From assembly GCF_041320275.1 (NCBI RefSeq), contig NZ_CP162023.1:3596001-3660000 (forward strand): 64,000 nt of DNA, written 5' to 3'. A program made the translations under genes and the position numbers. Source of the stretch: Mumia sp. Pv4-285. GTDB taxonomy: Bacteria; Actinomycetota; Actinomycetes; Propionibacteriales; Nocardioidaceae. Of this stretch, positions 17,545-25,619 are shown piece by piece (position 1 is the stretch's first letter; each line of letters opens with the position of its first letter). A model generated the notes under the pieces. The model did no database searches. It was not told where the DNA came from and worked only from the letters and a program-made list of their open reading frames with translations.

Positions 17545-17574
17545 AGGATAGACAGGGAACGGCGACTGTGGCAA
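17545..17574 (-). promoter_or_regulatory. Predicted livK operon promoter
   Basis: On the minus strand TTGCCA (17569-17574) and TATCCT (17545-17550) are separated by 18 bp. The first operator half begins 4 bp downstream of the -10 box, so a bound repressor would cover the transcription start. Confidence 0.6.
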
Positions 17575-17649
17575 GCGTCACAAGTCGCGGGGGGCGGGCG
17601 TACCGCCCCAGGATGCATGCCCAACGCAAAGCCGAGAAGGGGGAACCGG

Positions 17650-18681
17650 ATGGCGAGAGGTCGAACCGCGCCACGGCTGGTGGACGTGGCCGAGCGGGCG
17701 GGCGTCTCGCTCGCGACCGCGTCGCGCGCACTGTCCGGACGCGACGGCGTCAGCCCGGCCGTCGCGCAGCGGGTCCAGGAGGTCGCCTCCGAGCTCGGCT
17801 ACGTGGTCAACGCGCACGCCCGCTCGCTGGCCGGCGGCTCCGCCTCGGTGGTCGGGCTCATCGTCCACCAGATCGACGACCCGTACTTCTCCGAGATCGC
17901 GGCCGGCGTCATCTCGGTCGCCTACGAGCACGGCATCACCGTGCAGATCTGCCACTCGGCGCGCGACCCCGAGAACGAGCTCCGTCAGATCCGTACGCTC
18001 ATCGCCAACAACGTCCGCGCGATCATCGTCGCGGGCTCCGGATACGTCGGCGAGGACGTCGAGACCGCCGCGAAGCGCGAGCTCGCCGCGTTCCAGGACA
18101 CCGGCGGCCGCGTCGCCGTGATCGGTCGTCACGCCCTGCGGGCCGACGCCGTGCTGCCGGACAACGAGGACGCGGGCGCCGCACTGGCCGAGCACCTGGT
18201 CGAGCTGGGCCACCGCCGGATCGCGATCGCTTCAGGGACGGTCAACCTGACGACCGTCGTCGACCGGCTCGCCGGCATCGAGCGCGCGCTCGCCGGCCAC
18301 GGCATCGACATCGACGACCTCCCGCTCGTGGAGGCCGAGTTCACCCGGGACGGAGGCGCGTACGCCACCGAGCGGATCGTCGCCGACCATCCCGCCACCA
18401 CCGCCATCATCGCCCTGAACGACGCGATGGCGATCGGCGCGCTCGCGACGTTGCGGTCGCACGGGATCGCCGTGCCGTCGCACATGTCCGTGGTCGGGTT
18501 CGACGACGTGACCGTCGCCGCCGACCTCGCACCCAGCCTCACGACGGTCCGGCTCCCGATGACCGAGATGGGTGCAGACGCGCTCATGATGGCGCTGAAG
18601 GACCACTCGTCGCGGCCTCGCCGTCGCCACACAGGCCACGAGCTGATGGTCCGCGACTCCAGCGGCCCCGCTCGCGTCTGA
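17650..18681 (+). CDS. LacI/GalR family transcriptional regulator
   Basis: 343 residues. The N-terminal HTH and hinge helix are seen in LVDVAERAGVSLATASRALS and the following SPAVAQRVQEVASELGYVVN. The effector domain is of the periplasmic-binding type (VVGLIVHQIDDPYFSEIAAG; ALNDAMAIGALATLRSHGI; SVVGFDDV). The start ATG 17650 has GAGAAGGGGG upstream; an ATG at 17617 lacks one. It is divergent from the livK operon and next to the GSDH/ThuA genes. The three dual AAGCGCTT operators in this window are its probable targets. The effector is presumably the imported substrate or an intermediate. Confidence 0.93.
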   Translation: MARGRTAPRLVDVAERAGVSLATASRALSGRDGVSPAVAQRVQEVASELGYVVNAHARSLAGGSASVVGLIVHQIDDPYFSEIAAGVISVAYEHGITVQICHSARDPENELRQIRTLIANNVRAIIVAGSGYVGEDVETAAKRELAAFQDTGGRVAVIGRHALRADAVLPDNEDAGAALAEHLVELGHRRIAIASGTVNLTTVVDRLAGIERALAGHGIDIDDLPLVEAEFTRDGGAYATERIVADHPATTAIIALNDAMAIGALATLRSHGIAVPSHMSVVGFDDVTVAADLAPSLTTVRLPMTEMGADALMMALKDHSSRPRRRHTGHELMVRDSSGPARV

Positions 18682-18690
18682 CACGCAGAA

Positions 18691-18720
18691 GGGGGCGACG
18701 GGCTCCGGCCCGCCGCCCCC
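18691..18720. terminator. Bidirectional terminator between the LacI and GSDH genes
   Basis: 13-base arms gggggcgacgggc and gcccgccgccccc with one A/C mismatch and loop tccg, between genes converging at 18681 and 18730. Confidence 0.8.
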
Positions 18721-18729
18721 TCCGTCACG

Positions 18730-21063
18730 TCACTCGACGCGGCGGAACTGCTGGTTCACCTCCAGCTTCGTGAGGGAGCTGTCGAGGAACATCAGGCTGT
18801 CCATCCGGCAGTTGCAGGGGTTCCGCTCGGAACCGTTCTGCGGGAAGCTGCCACCGATCTTGATACCGCGCGGGTTGGTCGCGGACGTGACTTCCTCACC
18901 GGGGGCGGCGTTGCCCCACGGGTCGTCGGTCCGGGTGTAGAAGCCCGGGATCGGCTTGCCGTTCTTGTACAGCGCCATGGTGCCGTTCGTGTAGTTGAAC
19001 GTCGCGGCGATGTGGACCCACTCACCCTGCGGGAGCAGCGTGCGCCAGTCCTCCGACGCGGCGAACGTCTGCGACGCACCGGTGTCGACGCGTCGTCCGA
19101 GCGCGACCAGCCGCAGCTCGCCGTTGACGTCGATCAGCTCCAGCAGCGCCCGGACACCGTGGCCGTCGGAGTTCCCGGAGAGCACCCCGGCGAGCCCGAT
19201 CGCGTTGTAGCGGTCGTTCGGGTCGGGAGTGTTCGTGTTGAGGGACGGTCCGTCGCCGGTCATCTTGACCCAGCCCATCACCGTGATCCCCTTGGCCGAG
19301 CTGAACCGCGACAGCGACTCCACACCGTCGGCGTCGTCCTCGTAGACCCCTGCCTTCCACGGCAGCTGACCGTTCGCCGGGTCGGCTTCGCGCAGCTGGA
19401 TCGAACGCTTGCTGCCGTCGAACGCCCCGTCCTTCACCCGCATGTCGGAGCCACCGTTGATCAGGTCGATCGTGGTGCCCGACGGGCCTCGGTCGAGCTC
19501 GACGTCGCGCGACCAGGGCCGCTCGAAGTCGTAGTGGGAGACCATGTACGGCGTCAGCGCCGGGTGGACGTCGCGGTCGTGCTTGACCTTCTTGGTGCCG
19601 ACGATCTTCCACACCTTGCCGTTGGCCTTCGCGAGCAGGTAGAGCTCGTCGCCACCGTCGCGGCCGAGCCGCAGGTCGACCCGCCGGTCGCCCGACAGGA
19701 TCGGCGTCGTGACCTCGTTGCCCTGCTCGTCGAACAGCGTGAGCTCGTGGATCTGGGCCGCCGGACCGCCGCGGACCATCTCGTCGTCCTCGGTGTACAT
19801 CACGCGACCGTCGACGAGGTCGGCGAAGAGGTACTTGTCCTTGAGCTTCGGGACGTCCTTGCCTCGGTAGACGAAGCCACCGCTGACGGCGTGACCGACG
19901 TCCGCACCGCACGGGTACCCCGGCGGCGGGTTGTGGTCGTACTGCGCGACCGGGTAGTTGTAACCGTTCTCCTCGTCGCCCTCGGGCAGCGGGTACAGGT
20001 TGCAGCGGTCCGCCTTGTCGAACAGGAAGGACCCCTCGCGCTCGCTCCAGCCGGAGTTGTCGCCGGCCTTGATGTCGTAGATCGCCTCGACGTCCTTCTC
20101 GCCGATGTGGCCGAGCAGGAGGCGCTCCGAACCGCCGGTGTCCCAGCTGAAGCGGTGCGGGTCGCGGAAGCCGTACGCGTAGATCTCGCCGATCGCGCCC
20201 GGCGTGCCGACGAACGGGTTGTTCGACGGGATGCCGTACTTGCCGTTGTCGCTGCTCGTCCCGGTGGGGTCGATGCGCAGCAGCTTGCCCTGGGGGGTGC
20301 CCAGGTTCTGGGGCTCGTCGGTGCTGACGCCGATGCCGCCGTCGCCGGACGCGACGTACAGCAGGCCGTAGTCGTCGTCGCGCCGGTCGGCGTTCGGGTT
20401 GAACTCGATCTGCTGGATGCCGTGGATGCGCGTGGCGTAGCCGAGGCGGAGCACCTCACGGTGCGTGCCGCTGAAGGTGTTCGCCCTCGGGTTGTCGGCG
20501 GTCCACTCCGTGATCACGCCGTGGTACGCCGTGTTGGGCTGCGGCGTCAGGTCGGGCGTCTTGTTGGTGAGCGCGCCGAACGCCTCCGTGTGCACGGTGT
20601 AGAACTTGCCGTTGCGCTTGAAGTCGGGGTGCCAGGTGACGAAGCCGAAGCCGCTGCCCATGCCGGCACCGGAGAAGAAGTCGGCACCCACCGCGGCCTT
20701 CAGGTCGAGGTACGGCGTGGGCGCGCCCGGGTTGCCGTGCTTGCCGCCGCCACGCATCAGGTAGAGCGTGCCGTTGAGGTCGGGCACGTAGAGCCTTCCG
20801 GAGTCGTCCGGGAGCTCGCCGAGGTAGTTGATGCGCGCGTGCCGCATCAGGCGCGGGTCGGTCGGGGCGGGTGTCGGCTCCGACTTCGGGAATTGGGCGA
20901 CCTCCTCGACCACGAGCCCGAAGTCGGCCATGACCGGCTCCGGGAGCGGGTCGGTGAGGGGTGCAGGCGCGGCGGGATCTGCCGCCGTCGCCATCGTGGC
21001 TGTGGTCATCGTCGCGGCGACCAGTGCGGCCGCAGCGACGAGACTCCACCTTCGTTGGGTCAT
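18730..21063 (-). CDS. Secreted PQQ-type sugar dehydrogenase (GSDH) domain protein with LamG domain
   Basis: About 777 residues. A signal peptide (RRWSLVAAAALVAATMTTATMATAADP) is followed to about residue 490 by a six-bladed glucose/sorbosone dehydrogenase propeller: YLGELPDDSGRLYVPDLNG, the GSGFGFVTWHPDF segment, RIHGIQQIEFNP with LLYVASGDGGIG, and AYGFRDPHRFSWD. A LamG/concanavalin-like jelly roll follows (YDFERPW, MGWVKMTG, GEWVHIAATFNYTNGTMALYKNGK). The family oxidises aldoses with PQQ, or binds sugar derivatives. No pqq genes are in view, so the cofactor must be imported or the domain may be non-oxidative. ATG 21063 has GGTGG 5 bases upstream; ATG 21075 is possible. Preceded by its own promoter and dual operator. 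Confidence 0.88.
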   Translation of the reverse strand: MTQRRWSLVAAAALVAATMTTATMATAADPAAPAPLTDPLPEPVMADFGLVVEEVAQFPKSEPTPAPTDPRLMRHARINYLGELPDDSGRLYVPDLNGTLYLMRGGGKHGNPGAPTPYLDLKAAVGADFFSGAGMGSGFGFVTWHPDFKRNGKFYTVHTEAFGALTNKTPDLTPQPNTAYHGVITEWTADNPRANTFSGTHREVLRLGYATRIHGIQQIEFNPNADRRDDDYGLLYVASGDGGIGVSTDEPQNLGTPQGKLLRIDPTGTSSDNGKYGIPSNNPFVGTPGAIGEIYAYGFRDPHRFSWDTGGSERLLLGHIGEKDVEAIYDIKAGDNSGWSEREGSFLFDKADRCNLYPLPEGDEENGYNYPVAQYDHNPPPGYPCGADVGHAVSGGFVYRGKDVPKLKDKYLFADLVDGRVMYTEDDEMVRGGPAAQIHELTLFDEQGNEVTTPILSGDRRVDLRLGRDGGDELYLLAKANGKVWKIVGTKKVKHDRDVHPALTPYMVSHYDFERPWSRDVELDRGPSGTTIDLINGGSDMRVKDGAFDGSKRSIQLREADPANGQLPWKAGVYEDDADGVESLSRFSSAKGITVMGWVKMTGDGPSLNTNTPDPNDRYNAIGLAGVLSGNSDGHGVRALLELIDVNGELRLVALGRRVDTGASQTFAASEDWRTLLPQGEWVHIAATFNYTNGTMALYKNGKPIPGFYTRTDDPWGNAAPGEEVTSATNPRGIKIGGSFPQNGSERNPCNCRMDSLMFLDSSLTKLEVNQQFRRVE

Positions 21064-21178
21064 TCCATCCACCATCCGTGTGTCGTCAGAGGGTTTCGCA
21101 GATGGCTCGAGACGAGGTCGTCGAGAACGTGCATTCCGAGACCGTCGTCTCCCCGAGACCGAGCCTTCTCAGATGTGC

Positions 21179-21204
21179 CGAAAGCGCTTCCGTAAACGCT
21201 TTCG
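21179..21204. promoter_or_regulatory. Dual LacI-type operator upstream of the GSDH gene
   Basis: Cores AAGCGCTT (21182-21189) and AAACGCTT (21194-21201) with the same 12-bp centre spacing and 26-bp total length as the livK operator. It lies just downstream of the predicted minus-strand -10 box. Confidence 0.8.
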
Positions 21205-21207
21205 TGA

Positions 21208-21237
21208 AACGTACGGGTATGACGTAGGTCACGTCAA
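21208..21237 (-). promoter_or_regulatory. Predicted GSDH gene promoter
   Basis: TTGACG (21232-21237) and TACGTT (21208-21213) on the minus strand with an 18-bp spacer, the same spacing as at livK. The operator begins 6 bp downstream. Confidence 0.55.
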
Positions 21238-21278
21238 GCGCACGTTACGGCGCCGTGTCGCTGCCGGTACGTCCCCTC

Positions 21279-21307
21279 TTGACGCATTGCGCCGGGAGGA
21301 GGATCGT
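21279..21307 (+). promoter_or_regulatory. Predicted ThuA gene promoter
   Basis: TTGACG (21279-21284) and a weak -10 GATCGT (21302-21307) with a 17-bp spacer. The dual operator follows 7 bp downstream, as in the other two promoters of the set. Confidence 0.45.
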
Positions 21308-21311
21308 CCGA

Positions 21312-21338
21312 CGCAAGCGCTTCCCGCAAGCGCTTGCG
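21312..21338. promoter_or_regulatory. Dual LacI-type operator upstream of the ThuA gene
   Basis: Two perfect AAGCGCTT cores (21315-21322 and 21328-21335), centres 13 bp apart. The second is inside cgcaagcgcttgcg. It lies 59 bp upstream of the ThuA start codon. Confidence 0.82.
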
Positions 21339-21396
21339 CCACTCCTCCGGGTGGCGCCCCGATGCGTCAAGGACGTCGCACACCGAAGGAAGTGTC

Positions 21397-22359
21397 ATGA
21401 GGATGAGAAAGATCCTGGCCGGAGCGTTCGCGCTGCTGGTCGGCGCGACCGTGCTCGCAGCATGGCCATCGGTCGCCGAACGCGGCGGCACGCGGTGGGC
21501 GGTCGACGACGACACCCGAGCCGACTACGGCGTCTGTCGCGGCACGGACGACGACTGCTACCACGAGTGGCAGACCGCGTTCCGCACCGACGGTGTCGAC
21601 CGTGTCCTGGTCTACAGCGCGACCGGCGTCTCCCGCCACGCGCACCTCGGCCCGCGGCTCGCCGCAGGGATGAACCCCGCACTGGGCGACGCCAACGTCG
21701 CCCAGAAGGCGATGCTCCGCTGGGGCGCCGAGAACGACCTCACCGTCGACTGGACCGAGGACGTCGCCCAGCTCGACTCCCCCGCCAAGCTGCTGCGCTA
21801 CGACGCAGTGGTGTTCCTGAGCAACTCCCGCGACATCCTCGACGATGCCGCGCAGACCACGCTCATGCAGTACGTCCGTGCCGGCGGCGGATTCGTCGCC
21901 GTGCACAACACGCTCGGCGCCGAGTACCACTGGCCCTACTTCCAGGGACTCCTCGGGGGCGCCAACTTCTACGACCACGGACCGTCCCGCAACGGCGTCG
22001 TCGAGAAGGCGAGCCGACGAGACGTCTCCGTCGCCGAGCTTCCCAAGCGGTTCACCATGAAGGACGAGTTCTACAACCTCGTCCCGTTCCCGACCGGTGT
22101 CCGGGTGCTTGCCCGCGTCGATCCCGAGACCCTCGAAGGAGGCGGGAAGGGCTTCAACGGCCACCCCGGCCACCCGGTCGAGCACCCGGTGACCTGGTGC
22201 CAGTACTACGACGGCGGTCGGTCGTGGGTGACCTCGCTCGGCCACGAGGTCGCGCTCTGGCAGGACACGCCCGGTGACGAGCAGGCTCGCCTGTTCAAGA
22301 GCCACGTCGTCAACGGCCTGCTCTCCACGATGGGCAAGAAGCCCTTCTGCCGAGCCTGA
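21397..22359 (+). CDS. Secreted ThuA-domain protein
   Basis: 320 residues with a signal peptide (MRMRKILAGAFALLVGATVLAAW). The ThuA fold (glutamine-amidotransferase-like) is recognised from VLVYSATGVSRHAHL, the YDAVVFLSN strand, and GGGFVAVHNTLGAEYHWPYF followed by LLGGANFYDHGP. The end has PVTWCQYYDGGRSWVTSLGHE. The founding member ThuA takes part in trehalose utilisation via keto-sugars. Secreted actinobacterial versions often occur with GSDH-type propellers, and a role in processing keto-glycosides has been suggested for related proteins. ATG 21397 has GAAGGAA upstream. The gene is divergent from the GSDH gene and under a dual LacI operator. Confidence 0.87.
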   Translation: MRMRKILAGAFALLVGATVLAAWPSVAERGGTRWAVDDDTRADYGVCRGTDDDCYHEWQTAFRTDGVDRVLVYSATGVSRHAHLGPRLAAGMNPALGDANVAQKAMLRWGAENDLTVDWTEDVAQLDSPAKLLRYDAVVFLSNSRDILDDAAQTTLMQYVRAGGGFVAVHNTLGAEYHWPYFQGLLGGANFYDHGPSRNGVVEKASRRDVSVAELPKRFTMKDEFYNLVPFPTGVRVLARVDPETLEGGGKGFNGHPGHPVEHPVTWCQYYDGGRSWVTSLGHEVALWQDTPGDEQARLFKSHVVNGLLSTMGKKPFCRA

Positions 22360-22368
22360 TCCTCGGCA

Positions 22369-22411
22369 GTGACCCTGCCGTCCCCGCAGCGACGGGCGAC
22401 GGCAGGGTCAC
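22369..22411. terminator. Terminator after the ThuA gene
   Basis: Perfect 14-bp arms gtgaccctgccgtc and gacggcagggtcac with a 15-base loop, starting 9 bp after the ThuA stop. It separates the LacI island from the aminotransferase gene. Confidence 0.82.
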
Positions 22412-22446
22412 GGTCCTGGGCGCTCCAGCCACCTAGGCTGCTGGGC

Positions 22447-23841
22447 ATGTCCGCAGACCACCAGACGCCCGCGTCCGACCACGCAGTCACGGCGATCGAC
22501 CGCCGACGGCTCGCGGAGGCGTACGCGCGCGAGCTCGCCACCTTCGCCGACGCCCATCCGCGCTCCCGCGCCGCGTACGCCTCGGCCGACCACCTCTTCG
22601 GCCAGGTGCCTATGACGTGGATGAACAAGCTCGCCACGGGGTTCCCCGTCTACCTGGATCGAGCCCAGGGTCACACGGTGCGCTGCATCGACGGCCACGA
22701 CTACCTCGACCTCGCGCTCGGTGACACCGGAGCGATGGCGGGCCACTCCCCCGAGCCGACGGTCCGGGCCGTACGCCGGCGGCTCGAGGAGCTGGGCGGC
22801 ATGACGACGATGATGCCGACGGAGGACGCCGAATGGGTCGGCGCCGAGCTGACGCGGCGCTTCGGTGCCGCGCGATGGAGCTTCTCCCTCACCGCGACCG
22901 ACGCCAACCGCTGGGCCATCCGGCTGGTCCGCGCGCTCACCGGGCGGCCCAAGATCCTCGTGAACCCGTACTGCTACCACGGCACGGTCGACGAGTCCCT
23001 GATCGTCGTCGGACCGGACGGGCACGGCGTGGACCGCCCCGGCAACGTCGGAGCGCCGGTGGACGTGACCCTGACGAGCCGCGCCGCGGAGTTCAACGAC
23101 CTGGCGATGCTGGAGCGCGAGCTCGCCCACGGTGACGTCGCCGCGGTGCTGATGGAGCCGGCACTGACCAACATCGGCATCGTGCTGCCTGAACCGGGCT
23201 ACCTCGACGGGGTGCGTGAGCTCACCCGGGCGTACGGCACGCTCCTGATCAACGACGAGACCCACACGTTCTCGGCCGGTCCAGGTGGCGCGACGGCGGC
23301 GTGGGGCCTCGAGCCCGACGTGGTGGTCGTCGGCAAGGCGATCGGCGGCGGGATCCCCAGCGGAGCGTACGGGTTGTCCGAGGACCTCGCCGCCCGGGCA
23401 CTCGCTCGCACAGACCTCGATCTCGTGGACATGGGTGGCGTCGGCGGCACCCTGGCAGGCAACCCGCTGTCCGTCGCCGCGATGCGGGCGACGCTCGGCG
23501 AGGTCCTCACGGACGAGGCGTTCACCGGGATGTCCGCACGCGCCGAGCGGTTCGCCGCCGGCGTGGACGCCGTCATCGACCGGTACGACCTGCCCTGGTC
23601 CGTGAGCCGCCTGGGCGCCCGCGCCGAGTACCGCTTCGCGCGACCCGCACCGCGCAACGGCACCGAGTCTGCCGCGGCCGCCGACGGGCCGCTCGAGGAC
23701 TACCTGCACGTCTTCCTGGTCAACCGCGGCATCATGCTCACGCCGTTCCACAACATGGCGCTCATGTCGCCGACGACCACCGACGCCGACGTGGACCGGC
23801 ACACCGAGGTGTTCGAGGAGGCCGTCCGCGCGCTGGTGTGA
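22447..23841 (+). CDS. Class III PLP aminotransferase, glutamate-1-semialdehyde aminomutase-like
   Basis: 464 residues. Lys297 in VVVVGKAIGGGIPSGAYG is the PLP lysine, and Asp270 in LLINDETHTFSAG is the pyridine-nitrogen partner. The N-terminus FPVYLDRAQGHTVRCIDGHDYLDLALGD is typical of the GSA-aminotransferase subgroup. It is not a clear HemL: the SLTATDANRWAIRLVRALTGR region differs from the HemL gating loop and no haem genes are near. It probably transaminates an amino acid or amino-sugar derivative. ATG 22447 is used although the frame opens earlier inside the preceding terminator. It stands alone between a terminator and a convergent operon, and no operator is seen upstream. Confidence 0.85.
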   Translation: MSADHQTPASDHAVTAIDRRRLAEAYARELATFADAHPRSRAAYASADHLFGQVPMTWMNKLATGFPVYLDRAQGHTVRCIDGHDYLDLALGDTGAMAGHSPEPTVRAVRRRLEELGGMTTMMPTEDAEWVGAELTRRFGAARWSFSLTATDANRWAIRLVRALTGRPKILVNPYCYHGTVDESLIVVGPDGHGVDRPGNVGAPVDVTLTSRAAEFNDLAMLERELAHGDVAAVLMEPALTNIGIVLPEPGYLDGVRELTRAYGTLLINDETHTFSAGPGGATAAWGLEPDVVVVGKAIGGGIPSGAYGLSEDLAARALARTDLDLVDMGGVGGTLAGNPLSVAAMRATLGEVLTDEAFTGMSARAERFAAGVDAVIDRYDLPWSVSRLGARAEYRFARPAPRNGTESAAAADGPLEDYLHVFLVNRGIMLTPFHNMALMSPTTTDADVDRHTEVFEEAVRALV

Positions 23842-23844
23842 CCG

Positions 23845-24165
23845 TCAGCGCTCGAGGTCGGCGACGACCGCGTCGAGCTCCTGGGCGGCGTACCAGGCGA
23901 GCTCGTCGCCGACATGGATCGCGGCGACGTCCGGCAGCGCGACGGCACCGGTGACGTCGGCGCCGTCGGTGTCGGTCGCGACGACGAGCACCGTGCCCCA
24001 ACGCTCCTCGGCGATCTCGCCGGCGACGGCCATCGCGTCGTACTCGTCCTGCTCGTCGTCGCTCTCGGCAACCACGCACGCGTACGCGTCGGCCGGCAGC
24101 GCACCGTCACGCGCGAGCGCGCGCAGCCCGTCGCCGTGCGTCGCGAGATAGGCGCGTCGGCTCAC
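23845..24165 (-). CDS. Small protein resembling DUF6912
   Basis: 106 residues from GTG 24165, which overlaps the WS/DGAT stop by 4 bp. The frame continues far upstream but that part is a shadow of its neighbours. The sequence SRRAYLATHGDGLRALARDG, then CVVAESDDEQDEYDAMAVAG, resembles actinobacterial DUF6912 proteins (a short N-terminal strand and helix, then an acidic DEEExEY stretch). Function unknown. As last gene of the SAF-ATPase-WS/DGAT operon it is probably co-translated with the acyltransferase. Confidence 0.65.
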   Translation of the reverse strand: MSRRAYLATHGDGLRALARDGALPADAYACVVAESDDEQDEYDAMAVAGEIAEERWGTVLVVATDTDGADVTGAVALPDVAAIHVGDELAWYAAQELDAVVADLER

Positions 24166-25616
24166 GCCCCTGCTCCCATCCCGCGCGAAGAACCGTCCGT
24201 GCGCGCGCCCCGCGGTGCGCGCACCCGGGTCGGGCTCGACGCCTCCACGAGCTCGGCGAGCGCCTCCTCGATGCACTGCCCCAGGACGTCCGGCTCCGGC
24301 ACGGCCGCGCGGTCGGTGACCAGGCCGTAGTAGACGCCGCCCGCGTACGAGGTGACCCCGATCGACAGGGTCCGCCCGTGCGACAGCGGGATGCCGGGGT
24401 AGGTCTCCACGATCGGCGCGCCGGCGATGAACATCCGCTCCTGCGGCCCTGGCACGTTGGTGACCACGATGTCGTACGGGTGGTGCGCCTGCGTCTCCGC
24501 CACACGAGCACCGACCGCGTGGAACGTCGTCGGCGCGAACCCGGGCAGCGAGGCGAGGGTGTTGGCAGCGACGGCGACCCCGGTCTCCTTGTGGGCCTTG
24601 AGCGCGTACGACACCTGGTGCAGGCGAACGATCGGGTTGGTCTCGCCGACGGGCAGGGTCAGGAGCTGACCGCGGACGGTCGAGCCGTACGAGGTCGGCA
24701 CACCGTCCGGGGCGGCGACCGACATCGGGACCATCGCCCGGACGCGGGTCTTGGCGCTGACGGGCTCGGCCTGCGTGAGCATCCAGCCACGGATGCCGCC
24801 GGCGATCGTGGTCATGATGACGTCGTTGACGGTGCCCCCGCGGGCGTCGCGCACGAGCCGGTAGTCGTCGAGGCGGGTCCGGACGGTGACGTAGCGGCGG
24901 TGCGGGCTGAGCCGGGCCGAGAACGGACCCGAGGCGTCGGCAGCGACCGGGCCGACGACCGGGAGGCTCTGCACCACCTTGCCGACCGCGGACTGGACGC
25001 GGTCGATGCCGCCCGAGATGCGCTCCGCCGCACGGCGGGGATGCGTCGCGACGTCCCACAGCGACCCCGCGACCAGCGACGGTCCGCCCGGCGCGCCGCG
25101 CGGGACCCACCCGTCCGACGGGACGTCGCGGTCGTGCGCCGTCTCGTCGAGGAGCACCTGAGCGAGATCCACCGTCACGGAACCGTCGACCAGAGCCTGG
25201 TGCGACTTGATGAGGACGGCGACCCGCCCGCCCTCGAGCCCTTCGATGAAGTAGGCCTCCCACAGCGGCCGCGACAGGTCGAGGTGGCGGCCGACGAGCC
25301 GGCTCACGAGCTCTCTCAGTGCCGCGTCGGTGCCCGGGGACGGCAGCGCCGAGCGGCGCACGTGGTAGGTGAGGTCGAAGTCCTCGTCGTCGACCCACAC
25401 GGGCGCACCGAGCCCGCCGGGGACGTTGGCGACCCGTCGTCGGTAGCGCGGGACGAGGCCGATCCGCTCGTTGACCACGCCGACGAGCGTGTCGTAGTCG
25501 AAGGTGCGCTCGCCGGGCTCGATCACGACGAGCGTCATGACCTGTCGGGGCGCGGTCGAGGTCTCCTCGTCGAGGAACGTCACGTCGAGCGCATCGAGAC
25601 GGCGGGGCACGGCCAC
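24162..25616 (-). CDS. Wax ester synthase/diacylglycerol acyltransferase family protein with altered HHxxxDG motif
   Basis: 484 residues. Family members transfer an acyl group from acyl-CoA to a long-chain alcohol or diacylglycerol for storage lipid. The N-terminal hallmark PRRLDALDVTFLDEETS is present, and NDVIMTTIAGGIRGWM and DIVVTNVPGPQERMF mark the C-terminal domain. The catalytic HHxxxDG motif appears as HQALVDG (residues 139-145), so the second His, reported as the more important one in AtfA-type enzymes, is Gln. Activity or substrate may therefore differ, though such variants may be common in actinobacterial paralogues. GTG 25616, 3 bp after the ATPase stop. Confidence 0.9.
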   Translation of the reverse strand: MAVPRRLDALDVTFLDEETSTAPRQVMTLVVIEPGERTFDYDTLVGVVNERIGLVPRYRRRVANVPGGLGAPVWVDDEDFDLTYHVRRSALPSPGTDAALRELVSRLVGRHLDLSRPLWEAYFIEGLEGGRVAVLIKSHQALVDGSVTVDLAQVLLDETAHDRDVPSDGWVPRGAPGGPSLVAGSLWDVATHPRRAAERISGGIDRVQSAVGKVVQSLPVVGPVAADASGPFSARLSPHRRYVTVRTRLDDYRLVRDARGGTVNDVIMTTIAGGIRGWMLTQAEPVSAKTRVRAMVPMSVAAPDGVPTSYGSTVRGQLLTLPVGETNPIVRLHQVSYALKAHKETGVAVAANTLASLPGFAPTTFHAVGARVAETQAHHPYDIVVTNVPGPQERMFIAGAPIVETYPGIPLSHGRTLSIGVTSYAGGVYYGLVTDRAAVPEPDVLGQCIEEALAELVEASSPTRVRAPRGARTDGSSRGMGAGA

Positions 25617-25619
25617 AGA

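Larger units (their letters stand above)
21064..21396. promoter_or_regulatory. 333-bp divergent regulatory region between the GSDH and ThuA genes
   Basis: Holds two back-to-back promoters, each with a pair of AAGCGCTT-like operators (listed separately). The stretch 21064-21178 is a non-coding leader of the GSDH gene. I see no convincing small gene in it. Confidence 0.7.
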
